The translations under genes were made by a program, and so were the position numbers. Below the pieces are notes generated by a model. The model was given only the letters and a program-made list of their open reading frames with translations. It made no database searches and had not been told where the DNA came from. From the NCBI GenBank assembly GCA_013203115.1, contig JABMQW010000158.1, positions 1 to 33,820 on the forward strand: a stretch of DNA of 33,820 nt, given 5' to 3'. Of this stretch, positions 15,164 through 24,227 are shown piece after piece. The DNA is from Fidelibacterota bacterium (lineage in GTDB: Bacteria > Fidelibacterota > Marinisomatia > Marinisomatales > TCS56). The first letter of the stretch is position 1. Each line of letters starts with the position of its first letter.

Positions 15164-17756
15164 GCTTTGCTTTCAATTCATCCAACATAGCGAGGGCTTT
15201 CAAGGGCGTCATATTGTTTACATCCAGCTCCATTAAGTCCTGTTTAAGGGCACTTTCCTGTTCCTTAAAAAAGGATAACTGTTGGGACGCCGGTATAACT
15301 GATTTAGTTCCCGTGTTATAATCCTGCTCAAGGTGATGATTTAATATTTCAGTTGCTCTGCGCAAAACAGTCTGGGGCAATCCAGCCATTCTGGCAACAT
15401 GAATTCCATAACTTTTATCCCCTGGACCGGGTAAAATCTTCCTTAAAAATACGATCCGTTCGCCAAATTCCTCCACAGCGGCATGATGATTTTCCAATCG
15501 CTCAAGAGTATGCTCCAGTTCCGTTAATTCATGGTAATGGGTGGCAAACAGGGTTCGGGCAGTTATCCCGGGCGAATTATGCAGGTATTCCGTGATCGCC
15601 CAGGCCAGCGAAAGACCATCAAAAGTAGCTGTTCCCCTTCCGATTTCATCCAGGATTATCAGGCTGCGCCCGGTAGCATTATTCAGAATATTGGCCGCTT
15701 CATTCATCTCAACCAGAAAAGTACTCTCACCACCAGCCAGATTGTCACTGGCACCTACCCGCGTAAATAATTTATCCACGATACCAATAGTTGCCTTTTC
15801 AGCCGGAATATAGGATCCAATTTGAGCCATGAGAACCAGTAGACCCACCTGTCGCAGATAAGTTGATTTCCCTGCCATATTGGGACCGGTTATCAATAAA
15901 ATCTGCTTACTTTCAATGTCCATATTGGTATCATTGGGAACGAACCGATCAGTGGCCGGTAATAATATTTCAACTACCGGATGACGACCGGCCGTAATAG
16001 ACAATTCGGTTTTTGACGATAATTGCGGTCTGGTATAGCGATTTTCGCTTGCCACCGTTGTCAAGGTTGTCAACAAATCCAAACGGCTGAATATATGAGC
16101 ATTTGCCTGGATAGCCTCGGCTGTGCTTAGAATTGTTTGACACAGTTCATCGAAGATACGGCGCTCAATTTCCTGTATCTGGTCTTCCGCCGTTAGAATT
16201 TTTTCCTCGTATTCCTTCAATTCCGGTGTAATATATCGTTCCGCATTGACTAATGTCTGCTTTCTGATATATTCTTCCGGCACTTTCTCTAAGTGGGTTT
16301 TAGTAATTTCAAGGTAATAGCCAAATACTTTGTTATACCCGATTTTAAGCGTCGATATGCCGGTCCGCTTACGTTCACTGGCCTGTAAACCGGCAATCCA
16401 TTCCCGATTACCCAAAGTCAATTTCTGCAACTCATCCAATTCGTCGCTGACACCCTTATTAATGTAATTACCAGCTTTGATCAGAACCGGCGGTTCTTCA
16501 ATTATTACATTTGTAATTCCGGATACAATCGCATCAGTATTAAGGAAACGATCTGCCAGTTTGCTCAGGGGCGAAAGCTTGCTATTTTTCAGTAGATCAA
16601 TAATCCTGGGGATAAAACTCAAACTATCACCCAGTGATCGAACATCGCGCGGTCCCGCTTTGGCTTGACTGATTCGGCCTACAATCCGTTCGACATCAGT
16701 AATGCGTTGCAGAACCAGGCGAACTTTTTCAAGTATCTCCCGGTGACTATAGAACTCATCAATAATATCCAACCGTCCGTTCAAACGATCGATATCTGTC
16801 AATGGTCGATTTAACCACTGGCGCAGTAAACGCCCTCCACCGGCAGTGATCGTTTCATCAAGAATATCCAGCAAGGTCCCATGTGTTCCCTGGGTAGCCA
16901 GTGACTGGAAGACTTCCAGGTTTCGAACGGTAAAACCATCCAACCCCATTATCCCATGCTCTAGGACCGGTCGCAAAACAGATATATGTGCTAAAGATGA
17001 ATTCAGCGTATTCTGTAAATGGTACAGCAATGCGCCACCGGCGGCTATTCCCAAATTCAATTCCTCACAGCCAAATCCTTTTAGGGAGGTGACCTTGAAA
17101 TGCTCAGTTAATAAGCGATAACCCTGATCAAAGTTGAAAAGCCAATCTTCGATTCTGGTCAGGTAAGGTTTCAAATCACGATACCAACGGTCAGTTGAAC
17201 AGGTCACTTCCTGGCCAATTAATACCTCCCGGGGATCAAATTTTCGCAACGCTTCCGATAGGTCAGCTTCGGCACATTCGCCGATATGGAATTCACCTGT
17301 AGACTGATCCAGGATAGCGTAACCGGATCGATCTTTCCTAGTAAACAGGGCTGCCAGATAACGATTGGATTTCAAATCCAGTGCTTTTTCAGAGGTGATC
17401 GTACCCGGTGTAACTACCTCGATTACTTCCCTTTTGACAATTCCTTTTGCCAGCTTGGGATCTTCAACTTGTTCACAAATGGCCACACGGTGACCAGCGG
17501 TAACCAACTTGTGTAGATAATTATCCAAGGCGTGATAAGGAAATCCAGCCAGCGGAACATCAGCAGCCGCACCACTGGAGCGCTTGGTTAAAACGATTCC
17601 CAACACCTTGGATGTTATCCGGGCATCCTCATTAAATGTTTCATAGAAATCACCCATCCGGAAAAGTACTAAAGTGTCCGGATGCCGGCGTTTCACATCC
17701 AAATATTGGCGCATCAGGGGAGTCATACTGACCTTAGCTTTATTGCTATCGCTCAC
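15153..17756 (-). CDS. mutS: DNA mismatch repair protein
   Basis: MutS detects mismatches and recruits MutL. The protein is full length (867 residues from the GTG). The mismatch-recognition domain contains the Phe-x-Glu wedge F37-Y-E39 in MGDFYETF. Connector, lever and clamp domains follow. The ATPase domain shows GPNMAGKSTYLRQ, then DEIGRGTATFDGLSLAWA and THYHELTEL. The GTG at 17756 overlaps the selB stop (GTGA) with AAAGG seven bases upstream. The TTG two codons earlier is almost on top of that ribosome-binding site, so GTG is preferred. This is MutS1, not MutS2: no Smr domain is present. Confidence 0.95.
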   Translation of the reverse strand: MSDSNKAKVSMTPLMRQYLDVKRRHPDTLVLFRMGDFYETFNEDARITSKVLGIVLTKRSSGAAADVPLAGFPYHALDNYLHKLVTAGHRVAICEQVEDPKLAKGIVKREVIEVVTPGTITSEKALDLKSNRYLAALFTRKDRSGYAILDQSTGEFHIGECAEADLSEALRKFDPREVLIGQEVTCSTDRWYRDLKPYLTRIEDWLFNFDQGYRLLTEHFKVTSLKGFGCEELNLGIAAGGALLYHLQNTLNSSLAHISVLRPVLEHGIMGLDGFTVRNLEVFQSLATQGTHGTLLDILDETITAGGGRLLRQWLNRPLTDIDRLNGRLDIIDEFYSHREILEKVRLVLQRITDVERIVGRISQAKAGPRDVRSLGDSLSFIPRIIDLLKNSKLSPLSKLADRFLNTDAIVSGITNVIIEEPPVLIKAGNYINKGVSDELDELQKLTLGNREWIAGLQASERKRTGISTLKIGYNKVFGYYLEITKTHLEKVPEEYIRKQTLVNAERYITPELKEYEEKILTAEDQIQEIERRIFDELCQTILSTAEAIQANAHIFSRLDLLTTLTTVASENRYTRPQLSSKTELSITAGRHPVVEILLPATDRFVPNDTNMDIESKQILLITGPNMAGKSTYLRQVGLLVLMAQIGSYIPAEKATIGIVDKLFTRVGASDNLAGGESTFLVEMNEAANILNNATGRSLIILDEIGRGTATFDGLSLAWAITEYLHNSPGITARTLFATHYHELTELEHTLERLENHHAAVEEFGERIVFLRKILPGPGDKSYGIHVARMAGLPQTVLRRATEILNHHLEQDYNTGTKSVIPASQQLSFFKEQESALKQDLMELDVNNMTPLKALAMLDELKAKHGL

Positions 17757-19627
17757 TGCCAATCCTTTCCTGCTTCCCGCACATCACCAACTCTAAAAGT
17801 TAATCCACTGGAATCACAATATTCTAATAACGGAATGGCCGACTTACGTGTCGTGTTAGTGATTTTTTTAAAGTCACCTACAGTTAATTCCGGATTATTT
17901 TGGAAAAATGCTTTCAATATTTCACTTAATTCAGTGATCCAATATTTATGGTACCATAGGCCAGTTTGGATTTCAATCGCCAGACCCTGTTCTTTTAGAA
18001 TATGCAACATTTCCAGAATCTTCGATGGGGCAATTCCGGTAGTTTGCCTTAATTCACCCAGGGATGGTGGTGTAAATCGTCCATTTTTTAACAGTGCGGC
18101 GATGCGATCTGCGAATTGTTGATCTTCTGATTCCAGAGTTACCGAATGAACGGCCAGGGCTATACCACCAATACTACGAACCACCAGTCCATCGTGTATT
18201 AATTCATCGCAAACAAAATCAAACCAGACCTGGGAAAAACCAAGTTCGTTTCTTACAGCCTCTCTGCTAACTACTTTGCGGTAAGGATTTTTCAAATGAA
18301 ACCGGTTTAAATACTGTTCAATTTCTGTCCGGCAGGTCCTCATATCGGCAGGATCATAAACTATATTCTGCTTAGTTATTAACGATAATTTTAATTCAGC
18401 CAGCCATTTATGGACATATTTTTCAGCGGTATTAAACCGCTGAGCCCACTCCAGTACAGGTAAAGGATTTTTCCATTCCAGATTTATGTACTGCATAAAT
18501 CGCTGGGGGCTATCTTCAACCAGCTTTTTTCCCCATTCCCGTAACTGCCGACCCTTTTGAATGGGATTGGGATCGAGAACATGCCCGCCACCAATTGTTT
18601 CCATTGGCGAATACGAACGGATAACAAATCTGTCATCCATGGCAGCAATAACCGGTTCTTCACAGTTAATGATTACATTACCGGATTGACCCGGCTGTAA
18701 TAATTTACCGTCCAGGACTGAAATGCGCGCCAAAACTTCCGCCGTGCCAATATGCAGGTGTACTCTCTGACGGTGCTTAATCTGCCAGCGAGTATCAGCT
18801 AACGCAGTAATATGAGCAACAAATGATTGTGTCTCTCGAAGCCAGCCGGATTCCACCAATTCGCAACCACGAGTCAAATTTTCCACATCCGTACCGGCCA
18901 GATTAATCGCTGCCCGATCTCCGATAGTAACATTGGTTACTTTTATACCATGACTCTGTAGACCACGAATTTTTGCTTTAAAATCGCCCGGCAAAATCCG
19001 TACTTCCATACCAGGACTGGCCGCTCCTGAAAGCACCGTACCGGTAACGACAGCACCAAATCCTTTTTTAGTAAACACTCGATCAACCTGATGCCTGAAA
19101 AATCCACGATTTGCATATTCAAGCATTTTTTGAGATTCAACCAGTATGGCTTGTCGGAGATCATCGATTCCAGCCCCATTTGCGGCGGACGTACGAATAA
19201 TGGACGCTGACTCCAGGAATGAACCTTTCATCAATTCATTAATCTCAATCTCTATCAGATCCAGCCATTCATCGTCTTCCGACAAATCACATTTTGTCAG
19301 GGCAATTATACCCCGGGAAATACCCAATAATTTGAGGATATTTAAGTGTTCAATGGTTTGGGGCATGATTCCATCGTCAGCCGCTACCACCAACAACGCC
19401 AAGTGGATGGTTGATACACCAGCCACCATATTTCGGATGAAACGTTCATGGCCGGGTACATCAATAATGGTAATATCCTTGCTCATAAACGCAAAACCCA
19501 AATCGATGGTCATACCTCGGGCTTTTTCCTCCTGCAGGCGGTCCGTATCTGTCCCGGTAAGCGCTTTTACTAAGGCCGTTTTACCATGGTCGATATGACC
19601 GGCTGTACCAATAACTAACTGGGACAT
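17753..19627 (-). CDS. selB: Selenocysteine-specific elongation factor
   Basis: SelB is the EF-Tu-like GTPase that brings Sec-tRNA(Sec) to the ribosome at UGA codons marked by a SECIS hairpin. At 624 residues it matches the E. coli protein (614). The G1 motif GHIDHGKT spans residues 10-17. G3 is DVPGHERFIRN, G4 is TKCD, and the effector region EEKARGMTIDLGFA is characteristic of SelB. Two beta-barrel domains and a C-terminal array of winged helices (about residues 380-620) for SECIS binding follow. It begins three bases after selA and overlaps mutS. Confidence 0.95.
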   Translation of the reverse strand: MSQLVIGTAGHIDHGKTALVKALTGTDTDRLQEEKARGMTIDLGFAFMSKDITIIDVPGHERFIRNMVAGVSTIHLALLVVAADDGIMPQTIEHLNILKLLGISRGIIALTKCDLSEDDEWLDLIEIEINELMKGSFLESASIIRTSAANGAGIDDLRQAILVESQKMLEYANRGFFRHQVDRVFTKKGFGAVVTGTVLSGAASPGMEVRILPGDFKAKIRGLQSHGIKVTNVTIGDRAAINLAGTDVENLTRGCELVESGWLRETQSFVAHITALADTRWQIKHRQRVHLHIGTAEVLARISVLDGKLLQPGQSGNVIINCEEPVIAAMDDRFVIRSYSPMETIGGGHVLDPNPIQKGRQLREWGKKLVEDSPQRFMQYINLEWKNPLPVLEWAQRFNTAEKYVHKWLAELKLSLITKQNIVYDPADMRTCRTEIEQYLNRFHLKNPYRKVVSREAVRNELGFSQVWFDFVCDELIHDGLVVRSIGGIALAVHSVTLESEDQQFADRIAALLKNGRFTPPSLGELRQTTGIAPSKILEMLHILKEQGLAIEIQTGLWYHKYWITELSEILKAFFQNNPELTVGDFKKITNTTRKSAIPLLEYCDSSGLTFRVGDVREAGKDWQ

Positions 19628-19630
19628 CGT

Positions 19631-20998
19631 TCAGATATTCTTAATTGCTGCTACTAATCGTGGAAGCTGATCCGGTACAATCGCCTTCAAATCTATATGA
19701 AATTTTTGATTACGAATATATCCGATAACCGGTTCGGAACCGGTTCGGAAACGACGAGCCAACTCTGTTACTTTTAAATTTTTAGGATTGAAGCACAATG
19801 CCGCACTGGGTATATCGGCCACCGGTAATGATCCACTGCCAGCTTCGACCTGGGATGGCATCAATACAATTCCCAGTACCTTTAGCGTTTCTTCCGGCAG
19901 GGTATTCAATATTTCCTGGCCTCGTTTCATCAGGATTTCAGGCGGAGTTGATAATAATGCATGCGTTAGATTGTTATCATTTACGGCGTTTCCGTCATAA
20001 GTTCGTAAAGTTTCTTCCAGTAGCGCTAAAATGAATTTATCGCAACGAACCGCACGATAAATAGGATTAGCATGGATTTTATCGAGTATATTTTTACTTC
20101 CGGTAATCAGACCGGCCTGAGGTCCACCCAGTAATTTATCCCCTGAGAATGTAACTATGTCTACACCTTTGTTGAGAACCTCGCTCACCTGTAGTTCAGC
20201 AGGTAATCCACTGGTTTGTAGATCAAGTAGCGCCCCGCTGCCGAGATCAGCTATTACTGGAATTCCATGTTTTTTACCGAGCTTCACCAATTCATCCAAT
20301 GAAACTTCCGCCGTAAAACCTTTGACAACATAATTGCTGGTATGCGCCCATAGTAATACTGCCGTATTTTCATTTATAGCACCGGTGTAATCCTTGAGGT
20401 GCGTCCGGTTCGTTGTTCCAACCTCTACCATTGTACAATTGCTTTTAATAATCACATCCGGTATTCGAAAGGAGCCACCGATTTCCACTTCTTGTCCACG
20501 TGATACAATAACTTCCCGACCCTCAGCCAAAGAATTAAGGGTTAATAAAACCGCTGCGGCGTTATTGTTAACAACCAAACTATCTTCGGCACCAACCAGC
20601 GCCGATAATAATGGAGCCACATGATCAATTCTTTCGCCACGATTGCCACTGGGAAGATCAAATTCAAGATTCACATAACCGGTCAATCGTTTCAGGACAG
20701 ATTCCAGAACAGTATGTCCGATTGGCGCTCGCCCGAGACCCGTATGTAATACTACTCCAGTGCCGTTAATGACATTTTTCAGATTTGGTTGCTGATGAGC
20801 TAATACAGCAGTAATAATATTTCGAACGATTTCAGATCGGATCGAATCCAGTTGCTGCTGTTGAGCCAAATTTCGAAATTTTACCAGATGCTTCTGAATC
20901 AGAGCAATCGCATAGGGCCGAGGGATACTGCATTCAATCGGAAGCTCCTGAATTATTTCTGATACAGAAGGGATTTGTTTTAATTGATTTTCTAACAT
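19631..20998 (-). CDS. selA: L-seryl-tRNA(Sec) selenium transferase
   Basis: SelA is the PLP enzyme that converts Ser-tRNA(Sec) to Sec-tRNA(Sec) using selenophosphate. The protein has 455 residues, close to E. coli SelA. The N-terminal helical domain is followed by NGTGVVLHTGLGRAP, the fold-type I core with DLGSGALLDL, and the PLP lysine Lys288 in TFSGDKLLGGPQAG. The ATG is preceded by AAGG five bases away, and a plausible promoter lies just upstream. SelA with SelB implies a working bacterial selenocysteine pathway. selD and selC were not found in this window. Confidence 0.95.
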   Translation of the reverse strand: MLENQLKQIPSVSEIIQELPIECSIPRPYAIALIQKHLVKFRNLAQQQQLDSIRSEIVRNIITAVLAHQQPNLKNVINGTGVVLHTGLGRAPIGHTVLESVLKRLTGYVNLEFDLPSGNRGERIDHVAPLLSALVGAEDSLVVNNNAAAVLLTLNSLAEGREVIVSRGQEVEIGGSFRIPDVIIKSNCTMVEVGTTNRTHLKDYTGAINENTAVLLWAHTSNYVVKGFTAEVSLDELVKLGKKHGIPVIADLGSGALLDLQTSGLPAELQVSEVLNKGVDIVTFSGDKLLGGPQAGLITGSKNILDKIHANPIYRAVRCDKFILALLEETLRTYDGNAVNDNNLTHALLSTPPEILMKRGQEILNTLPEETLKVLGIVLMPSQVEAGSGSLPVADIPSAALCFNPKNLKVTELARRFRTGSEPVIGYIRNQKFHIDLKAIVPDQLPRLVAAIKNI

Positions 20999-21037
20999 TT
21001 CAACCTTGAAACTGCTAATAAAATCACCCTAATTACA

Positions 21038-21065
21038 ATAGTAAAGAAGTTCAATTATTCGTCAA
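21038..21065 (-). promoter_or_regulatory. Candidate sigma-70 promoter for selA-selB-mutS
   Basis: On the minus strand TTGACG (21065-21060) is separated by 16 bases from TACTAT (21043-21038). That gives five of six and four of six matches to the consensus, about 40 bases upstream of the selA start. It lies in the only gap between the MFS gene and selA. The FCB housekeeping promoter can differ from this consensus, so it remains tentative. Confidence 0.4.
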
Positions 21066-21073
21066 CGGCCAGC

Positions 21074-22276
21074 TTACTTCGGTGCTATCATTTTATCAGT
21101 GCTGAAAGTGTTCCTGTTCATTAATCGGTATATATAGAAAGCCAATATCAGCGTTGGTAATAACACAATGCCCAACGCGGGAAATACATACTGCACACCA
21201 AAACGCTCAGCTATGAAACCACATGCCGCGGCGCCGATTGACCCAACTCCGAAACTGAGGAAGAAACTGATTCCGTAGCCAATTCCCCGTGATCGGCTAT
21301 GGGTAAAATTAGCAATCAGGGCATTTCCAACTGGTTGCAAGGCAAAATGAGCAGTTCCGAAAATAACAGCAACTATTATTAAGGCTAATTCCGTTGTTAA
21401 TCCAACCAGAATTAATAGCGGGATATTTAAAAACAATAGTAAAAATAGCAATTTAGGACGCGAGTATTTATCACCAAGATAGCCCCCGATAATCTGCCCG
21501 CTCACACCCCCTATAAATACTATTGTTGTAAATAGGCCGCCTCTAAACATTTCAGATAAAAAAGCTGAAATATTAGCCGTAAATAAGGAAAAATGAGTAG
21601 GCATAAAAGTAGTGAAACCAGCAAAAGCGAATCCGACAAAAATAATAAGAATATAGTATGTAATTAGCGCTGGTCGATTGGTTACATTTGTATTTTGAGC
21701 ATCTTCTTCAATTTGATTGCTGGCAGTTCGGGCCGGGATCAGCCTGGCGGTGACCAAGGCCAGACCCAAATTAAAAAGCGCCATAATACCAAATGCGACG
21801 CGCCAGGATAACAATTCCGTAAAGGTTACTGCCAAAAGCGGACCCAAAGCCAGTCCGGAGGTTCCCGCAACTCCGTGATAGCCCAGTGATTTACTCAGGT
21901 TTTTAACTCGTCGTGAGAGTAGTGTAAGCCCAGCCGGATGATACAGGCTGGCGAAAATGCCCAGTACCATCATACCCACTATCAGCATTGGTAGTGAGTG
22001 TGAAACGATGATAATTATTACGGCACAAACCGTACCCAACTGGTAGACCAATAACAGGCGTCGACTCCCAAGTCGTTTTTCCAGAAAACCGGCAGGTAGC
22101 GCTCCCAGGCCGAACATGAACAAACTGGCGGCAACAATATACCCCAGCGTATCCAGACCCATCTGGAATTCCTGTTGCAAAACAGAAAAGATACTGGGGA
22201 GGATCACCATGAGGGTATGTACCGAGAGGTGCGATCCGCAGGTTACGCCTAATATTATTCTAGTATCACGAGTCAT
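21074..22276 (-). CDS. MFS transporter, fosmidomycin-resistance (Fsr)-like
   Basis: This 400-residue major facilitator has about 12 hydrophobic helices. After the second and third helices come the loop GFLEKRLGSRRLLL (the A-motif position) and the stretch GIFASLYHPAGLTLLSRRV. That GxxxSLYHPAG pattern is typical of Fsr-like and related drug/metabolite exporters. A polar loop near residues 185-205 separates the halves, and GYLGDKYSRPK is the second A-like motif. It lies alone between the rplS terminator and selA. A Shine-Dalgarno-like AGGGG falls inside the terminator stem, 11 bases from the ATG. The substrate cannot be inferred. Confidence 0.8.
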   Translation of the reverse strand: MTRDTRIILGVTCGSHLSVHTLMVILPSIFSVLQQEFQMGLDTLGYIVAASLFMFGLGALPAGFLEKRLGSRRLLLVYQLGTVCAVIIIIVSHSLPMLIVGMMVLGIFASLYHPAGLTLLSRRVKNLSKSLGYHGVAGTSGLALGPLLAVTFTELLSWRVAFGIMALFNLGLALVTARLIPARTASNQIEEDAQNTNVTNRPALITYYILIIFVGFAFAGFTTFMPTHFSLFTANISAFLSEMFRGGLFTTIVFIGGVSGQIIGGYLGDKYSRPKLLFLLLFLNIPLLILVGLTTELALIIVAVIFGTAHFALQPVGNALIANFTHSRSRGIGYGISFFLSFGVGSIGAAACGFIAERFGVQYVFPALGIVLLPTLILAFYIYRLMNRNTFSTDKMIAPK

Positions 22277-22284
22277 AAAATGAA

Positions 22285-22318
22285 AAACCCCTGCTGGGTG
22301 GGTAAAGGACAGGGGTTT
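22285..22318 (-). terminator. Intrinsic terminator after rplS
   Basis: A perfect nine-base stem, AAACCCCTG/CAGGGGTTT (22285-22293 and 22310-22318), encloses a 16-base loop. On the minus strand it is followed by a TTTTTCATTTT tract. It sits 18 bases beyond the rplS stop and ends the ffh-rpsP-rplS transcript. The same G-rich arm could act as the ribosome-binding site of the MFS gene downstream. Confidence 0.85.
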
Positions 22319-22336
22319 GAAAGCATTAAGATAAAT

Positions 22337-22684
22337 TTATCTTTTTTCAGCGATCCGGGTAGCTTTACTACCAGTCAGTTTTCTGAGATAGTTTAATTTT
22401 GCGCGACGCACTTTCCCACGACGAGTTACCTTAATACTTTTAATCATTGGTGAATGTAAGGGAAAGATTCGTTCAACACCGACTCCACCGGATATTTTCC
22501 GTACGGTAAAAGTGGCGGAAATACTATTACCACCACGGCGACCGATTACAATACCACTGTAATGCTGGGTTCGTTCTTTGCCACCTTCAATTACACGCAC
22601 ATTCACGTCAATCGTATCCCCAGGACTAAAATCCGGAATATCTTTCCTTAACTGTTTTTCCGTTACTTTATCAAGTTTATTCAT
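22337..22684 (-). CDS. rplS: Ribosomal protein L19
   Basis: This 115-residue large-subunit protein contacts the 30S-50S interface. The conserved [29 protein letters not shown] and the C-terminal [14 protein letters not shown] are characteristic of L19. Its ATG overlaps the trmD stop (ATGA). It is the last gene of the rpsP-khpA-rimM-trmD-rplS operon and is followed directly by a strong terminator. Confidence 0.97.
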   Translation of the reverse strand: MNKLDKVTEKQLRKDIPDFSPGDTIDVNVRVIEGGKERTQHYSGIVIGRRGGNSISATFTVRKISGGVGVERIFPLHSPMIKSIKVTRRGKVRRAKLNYLRKLTGSKATRIAEKR

Positions 22685-23409
22685 TTTAACAAATCTCCGC
22701 TAGCTCGCAATTTTAAATACTTTTTCCACAGATCAGGCCGTCGCTCCTTAGTACGTTTTTCACGCTGTTGGAGCCGCCACTGATCAATTTGCTGGTGGTG
22801 ACCGCTAAGTAACACTTCCGGAACCACCATTCCATCAATTTCTCTGGGTCGTGTATAATGAGGACCATCCAGTAATTCTGTAGCGAATGAGTCAGTCAAT
22901 GCCGATTCATAAGTATTCAGAACACCGGGTATTAACCGGACAATCCCATCCACCATCAGCAGGGCTGGTAATTCGCCACCGCTTACGACAAAATCACCAA
23001 GGGAATACTCACGGGTAACATACTGCTCCCGGACCCTTTGATCTATTCCTTTGTAATGACCGCAAATAACAATAAGCTTTTTCTTGGTACTGAGTTCATA
23101 GGCTTCCTCATGAGACCACAATTTACCTTGAGGTGATGGATACAGGACTTCGCATTTTTCAGGTCCGACCAATACCTCTTTTGCATACTCAATAGCCTTA
23201 AACAGCGGTTCGGGCATTAGTATCATCCCACTGCCACCGCCAAATGGTGCATCATCAATTTGACGATAATTACCAGTAGCGTAATCACGCAGATTCACTA
23301 CCTGAAAAGCTACAATCTTCTTTTCTTCGGCCTGCCGTAAAATACTATTACGGATTACCGTTTCAATTACTTCCGGTGTCGGTGTAATGATTGCAATTTG
23401 TGAAATCAA
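22681..23409 (-). CDS. trmD: tRNA (guanine(37)-N1)-methyltransferase
   Basis: TrmD methylates G37 next to the anticodon using S-adenosylmethionine and prevents +1 frameshifting. The protein (242 residues) has the trefoil-knot SPOUT motifs: [23 protein letters not shown] and the [21 protein letters not shown] segment containing the catalytic aspartate region. It begins with TTG overlapping the rimM stop (TTGA). The N-terminus is slightly divergent ([14 protein letters not shown]) where most relatives have a TLFPE stretch. Operon position confirms the identity. Confidence 0.96.
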   Translation of the reverse strand: MISQIAIITPTPEVIETVIRNSILRQAEEKKIVAFQVVNLRDYATGNYRQIDDAPFGGGSGMILMPEPLFKAIEYAKEVLVGPEKCEVLYPSPQGKLWSHEEAYELSTKKKLIVICGHYKGIDQRVREQYVTREYSLGDFVVSGGELPALLMVDGIVRLIPGVLNTYESALTDSFATELLDGPHYTRPREIDGMVVPEVLLSGHHQQIDQWRLQQREKRTKERRPDLWKKYLKLRASGDLLK

Positions 23410-23906
23410 TCCAGTAAACCGTCCATTGGCGTAATAATAATGCTGCCGTCAACATCATTGATACCATCCACAATTTCGGGAATTACCGGTATCAGAATTT
23501 CTTTGGTACCACTGTTAATCACGTAAACATCGTTAGCCGGCATCATAAGAATGTCAACCAACTCACCAATTTGTTCACCGGTATTTGTTATCACATCATA
23601 ACCTAGTAGATCATCAGATGAAAGATTAATGAAATCATCCGCGGGAACATTTACGAAAAGGATTTGACCAATTAACGCTTCTGCATCATCGCGGGTATTG
23701 ATTCCTTCAAAATGGTAACGAACCTTTGTACCAATCCCCACTGAATTGGAAAGCTCTATTTCACGTGCTAGATCAGAGGAAAATCCTAAAAACAGCGGGT
23801 GATCTTCAACATAATCGCTGAAATACCGCGTTAACGGTCGTAATCTGACTTCGCCCGAAAGACCCGTGGCGCGCGTTATTTTTGCTAAGGCAATTAGTCG
23901 TTCCAT
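23406..23906 (-). CDS. rimM: Ribosome maturation factor
   Basis: RimM helps mature the 30S head by binding S19. The protein of 166 residues has the N-terminal barrel motif ALAKITRATGLSGEVRLRPLT. The PRC-barrel C-terminal half contains LLGYDVITNTGEQIGELVDI and the IPVIPEIVDGIN stretch that corresponds to the usual IPFV...V motif. It lies between khpA (nine-base gap) and trmD (four-base overlap), its normal place in the operon. Confidence 0.93.
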   Translation of the reverse strand: MERLIALAKITRATGLSGEVRLRPLTRYFSDYVEDHPLFLGFSSDLAREIELSNSVGIGTKVRYHFEGINTRDDAEALIGQILFVNVPADDFINLSSDDLLGYDVITNTGEQIGELVDILMMPANDVYVINSGTKEILIPVIPEIVDGINDVDGSIIITPMDGLLD

Positions 23907-23915
23907 CAGATATCG

Positions 23916-24152
23916 CTATTGATCAATCACGTCCAGACGAGCACGTTTTCCACCCCGTTTGGCATTAATCGCAAAAACCAATGTCCTGAGAGCAGAGATA
24001 TTACGCCCGCGTTTACCGATTACTTTTCCGTAATCACCTTTTCCGACAACTAATTCGTAGATCATCCTTTGCTCTGTTTCTACTGAATTCACATGGACTT
24101 CTTCCGGTTTATCCACCAAGTGTTTAACCACACTTTCAATAAACTCCTGCAT
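23916..24152 (-). CDS. khpA: KH-domain RNA-binding protein KhpA
   Basis: This 78-residue single-KH protein carries the GKVIGKRGRNISALRTLV loop (GxxG within KRGR) that binds single-stranded RNA. KhpA, often together with KhpB, acts on ribosome or cell-envelope related RNAs in Gram-positive bacteria; its role in this lineage is inferred. AAAGGAG nine bases before the ATG gives a strong ribosome-binding site. The position between rpsP and rimM is the usual one. Confidence 0.92.
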   Translation of the reverse strand: MQEFIESVVKHLVDKPEEVHVNSVETEQRMIYELVVGKGDYGKVIGKRGRNISALRTLVFAINAKRGGKRARLDVIDQ

Positions 24153-24227
24153 CGTCGTCTCCTTTGTTAAATTACCAGGATGCTCTATCTTTATCTGCTT
24201 TTCAGCGACAGGAGTATTTTTTTACTG

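Noticed and set aside
17682-18122. 146-codon plus-strand open frame across the mutS-selB junction
   Set aside because: It is antisense to two well-supported genes and has no recognisable domain or ribosome-binding site.
20999-21073. Possible selC tRNA gene between the MFS gene and selA
   Set aside because: The gap is only 75 bases, too short for a tRNA(Sec) of about 95 bases, and shows promoter-like rather than tRNA-like sequence.
24153-24227. Terminator or attenuator between rpsP and khpA
   Set aside because: There are T/A runs, but no stem longer than three or four base pairs precedes them.
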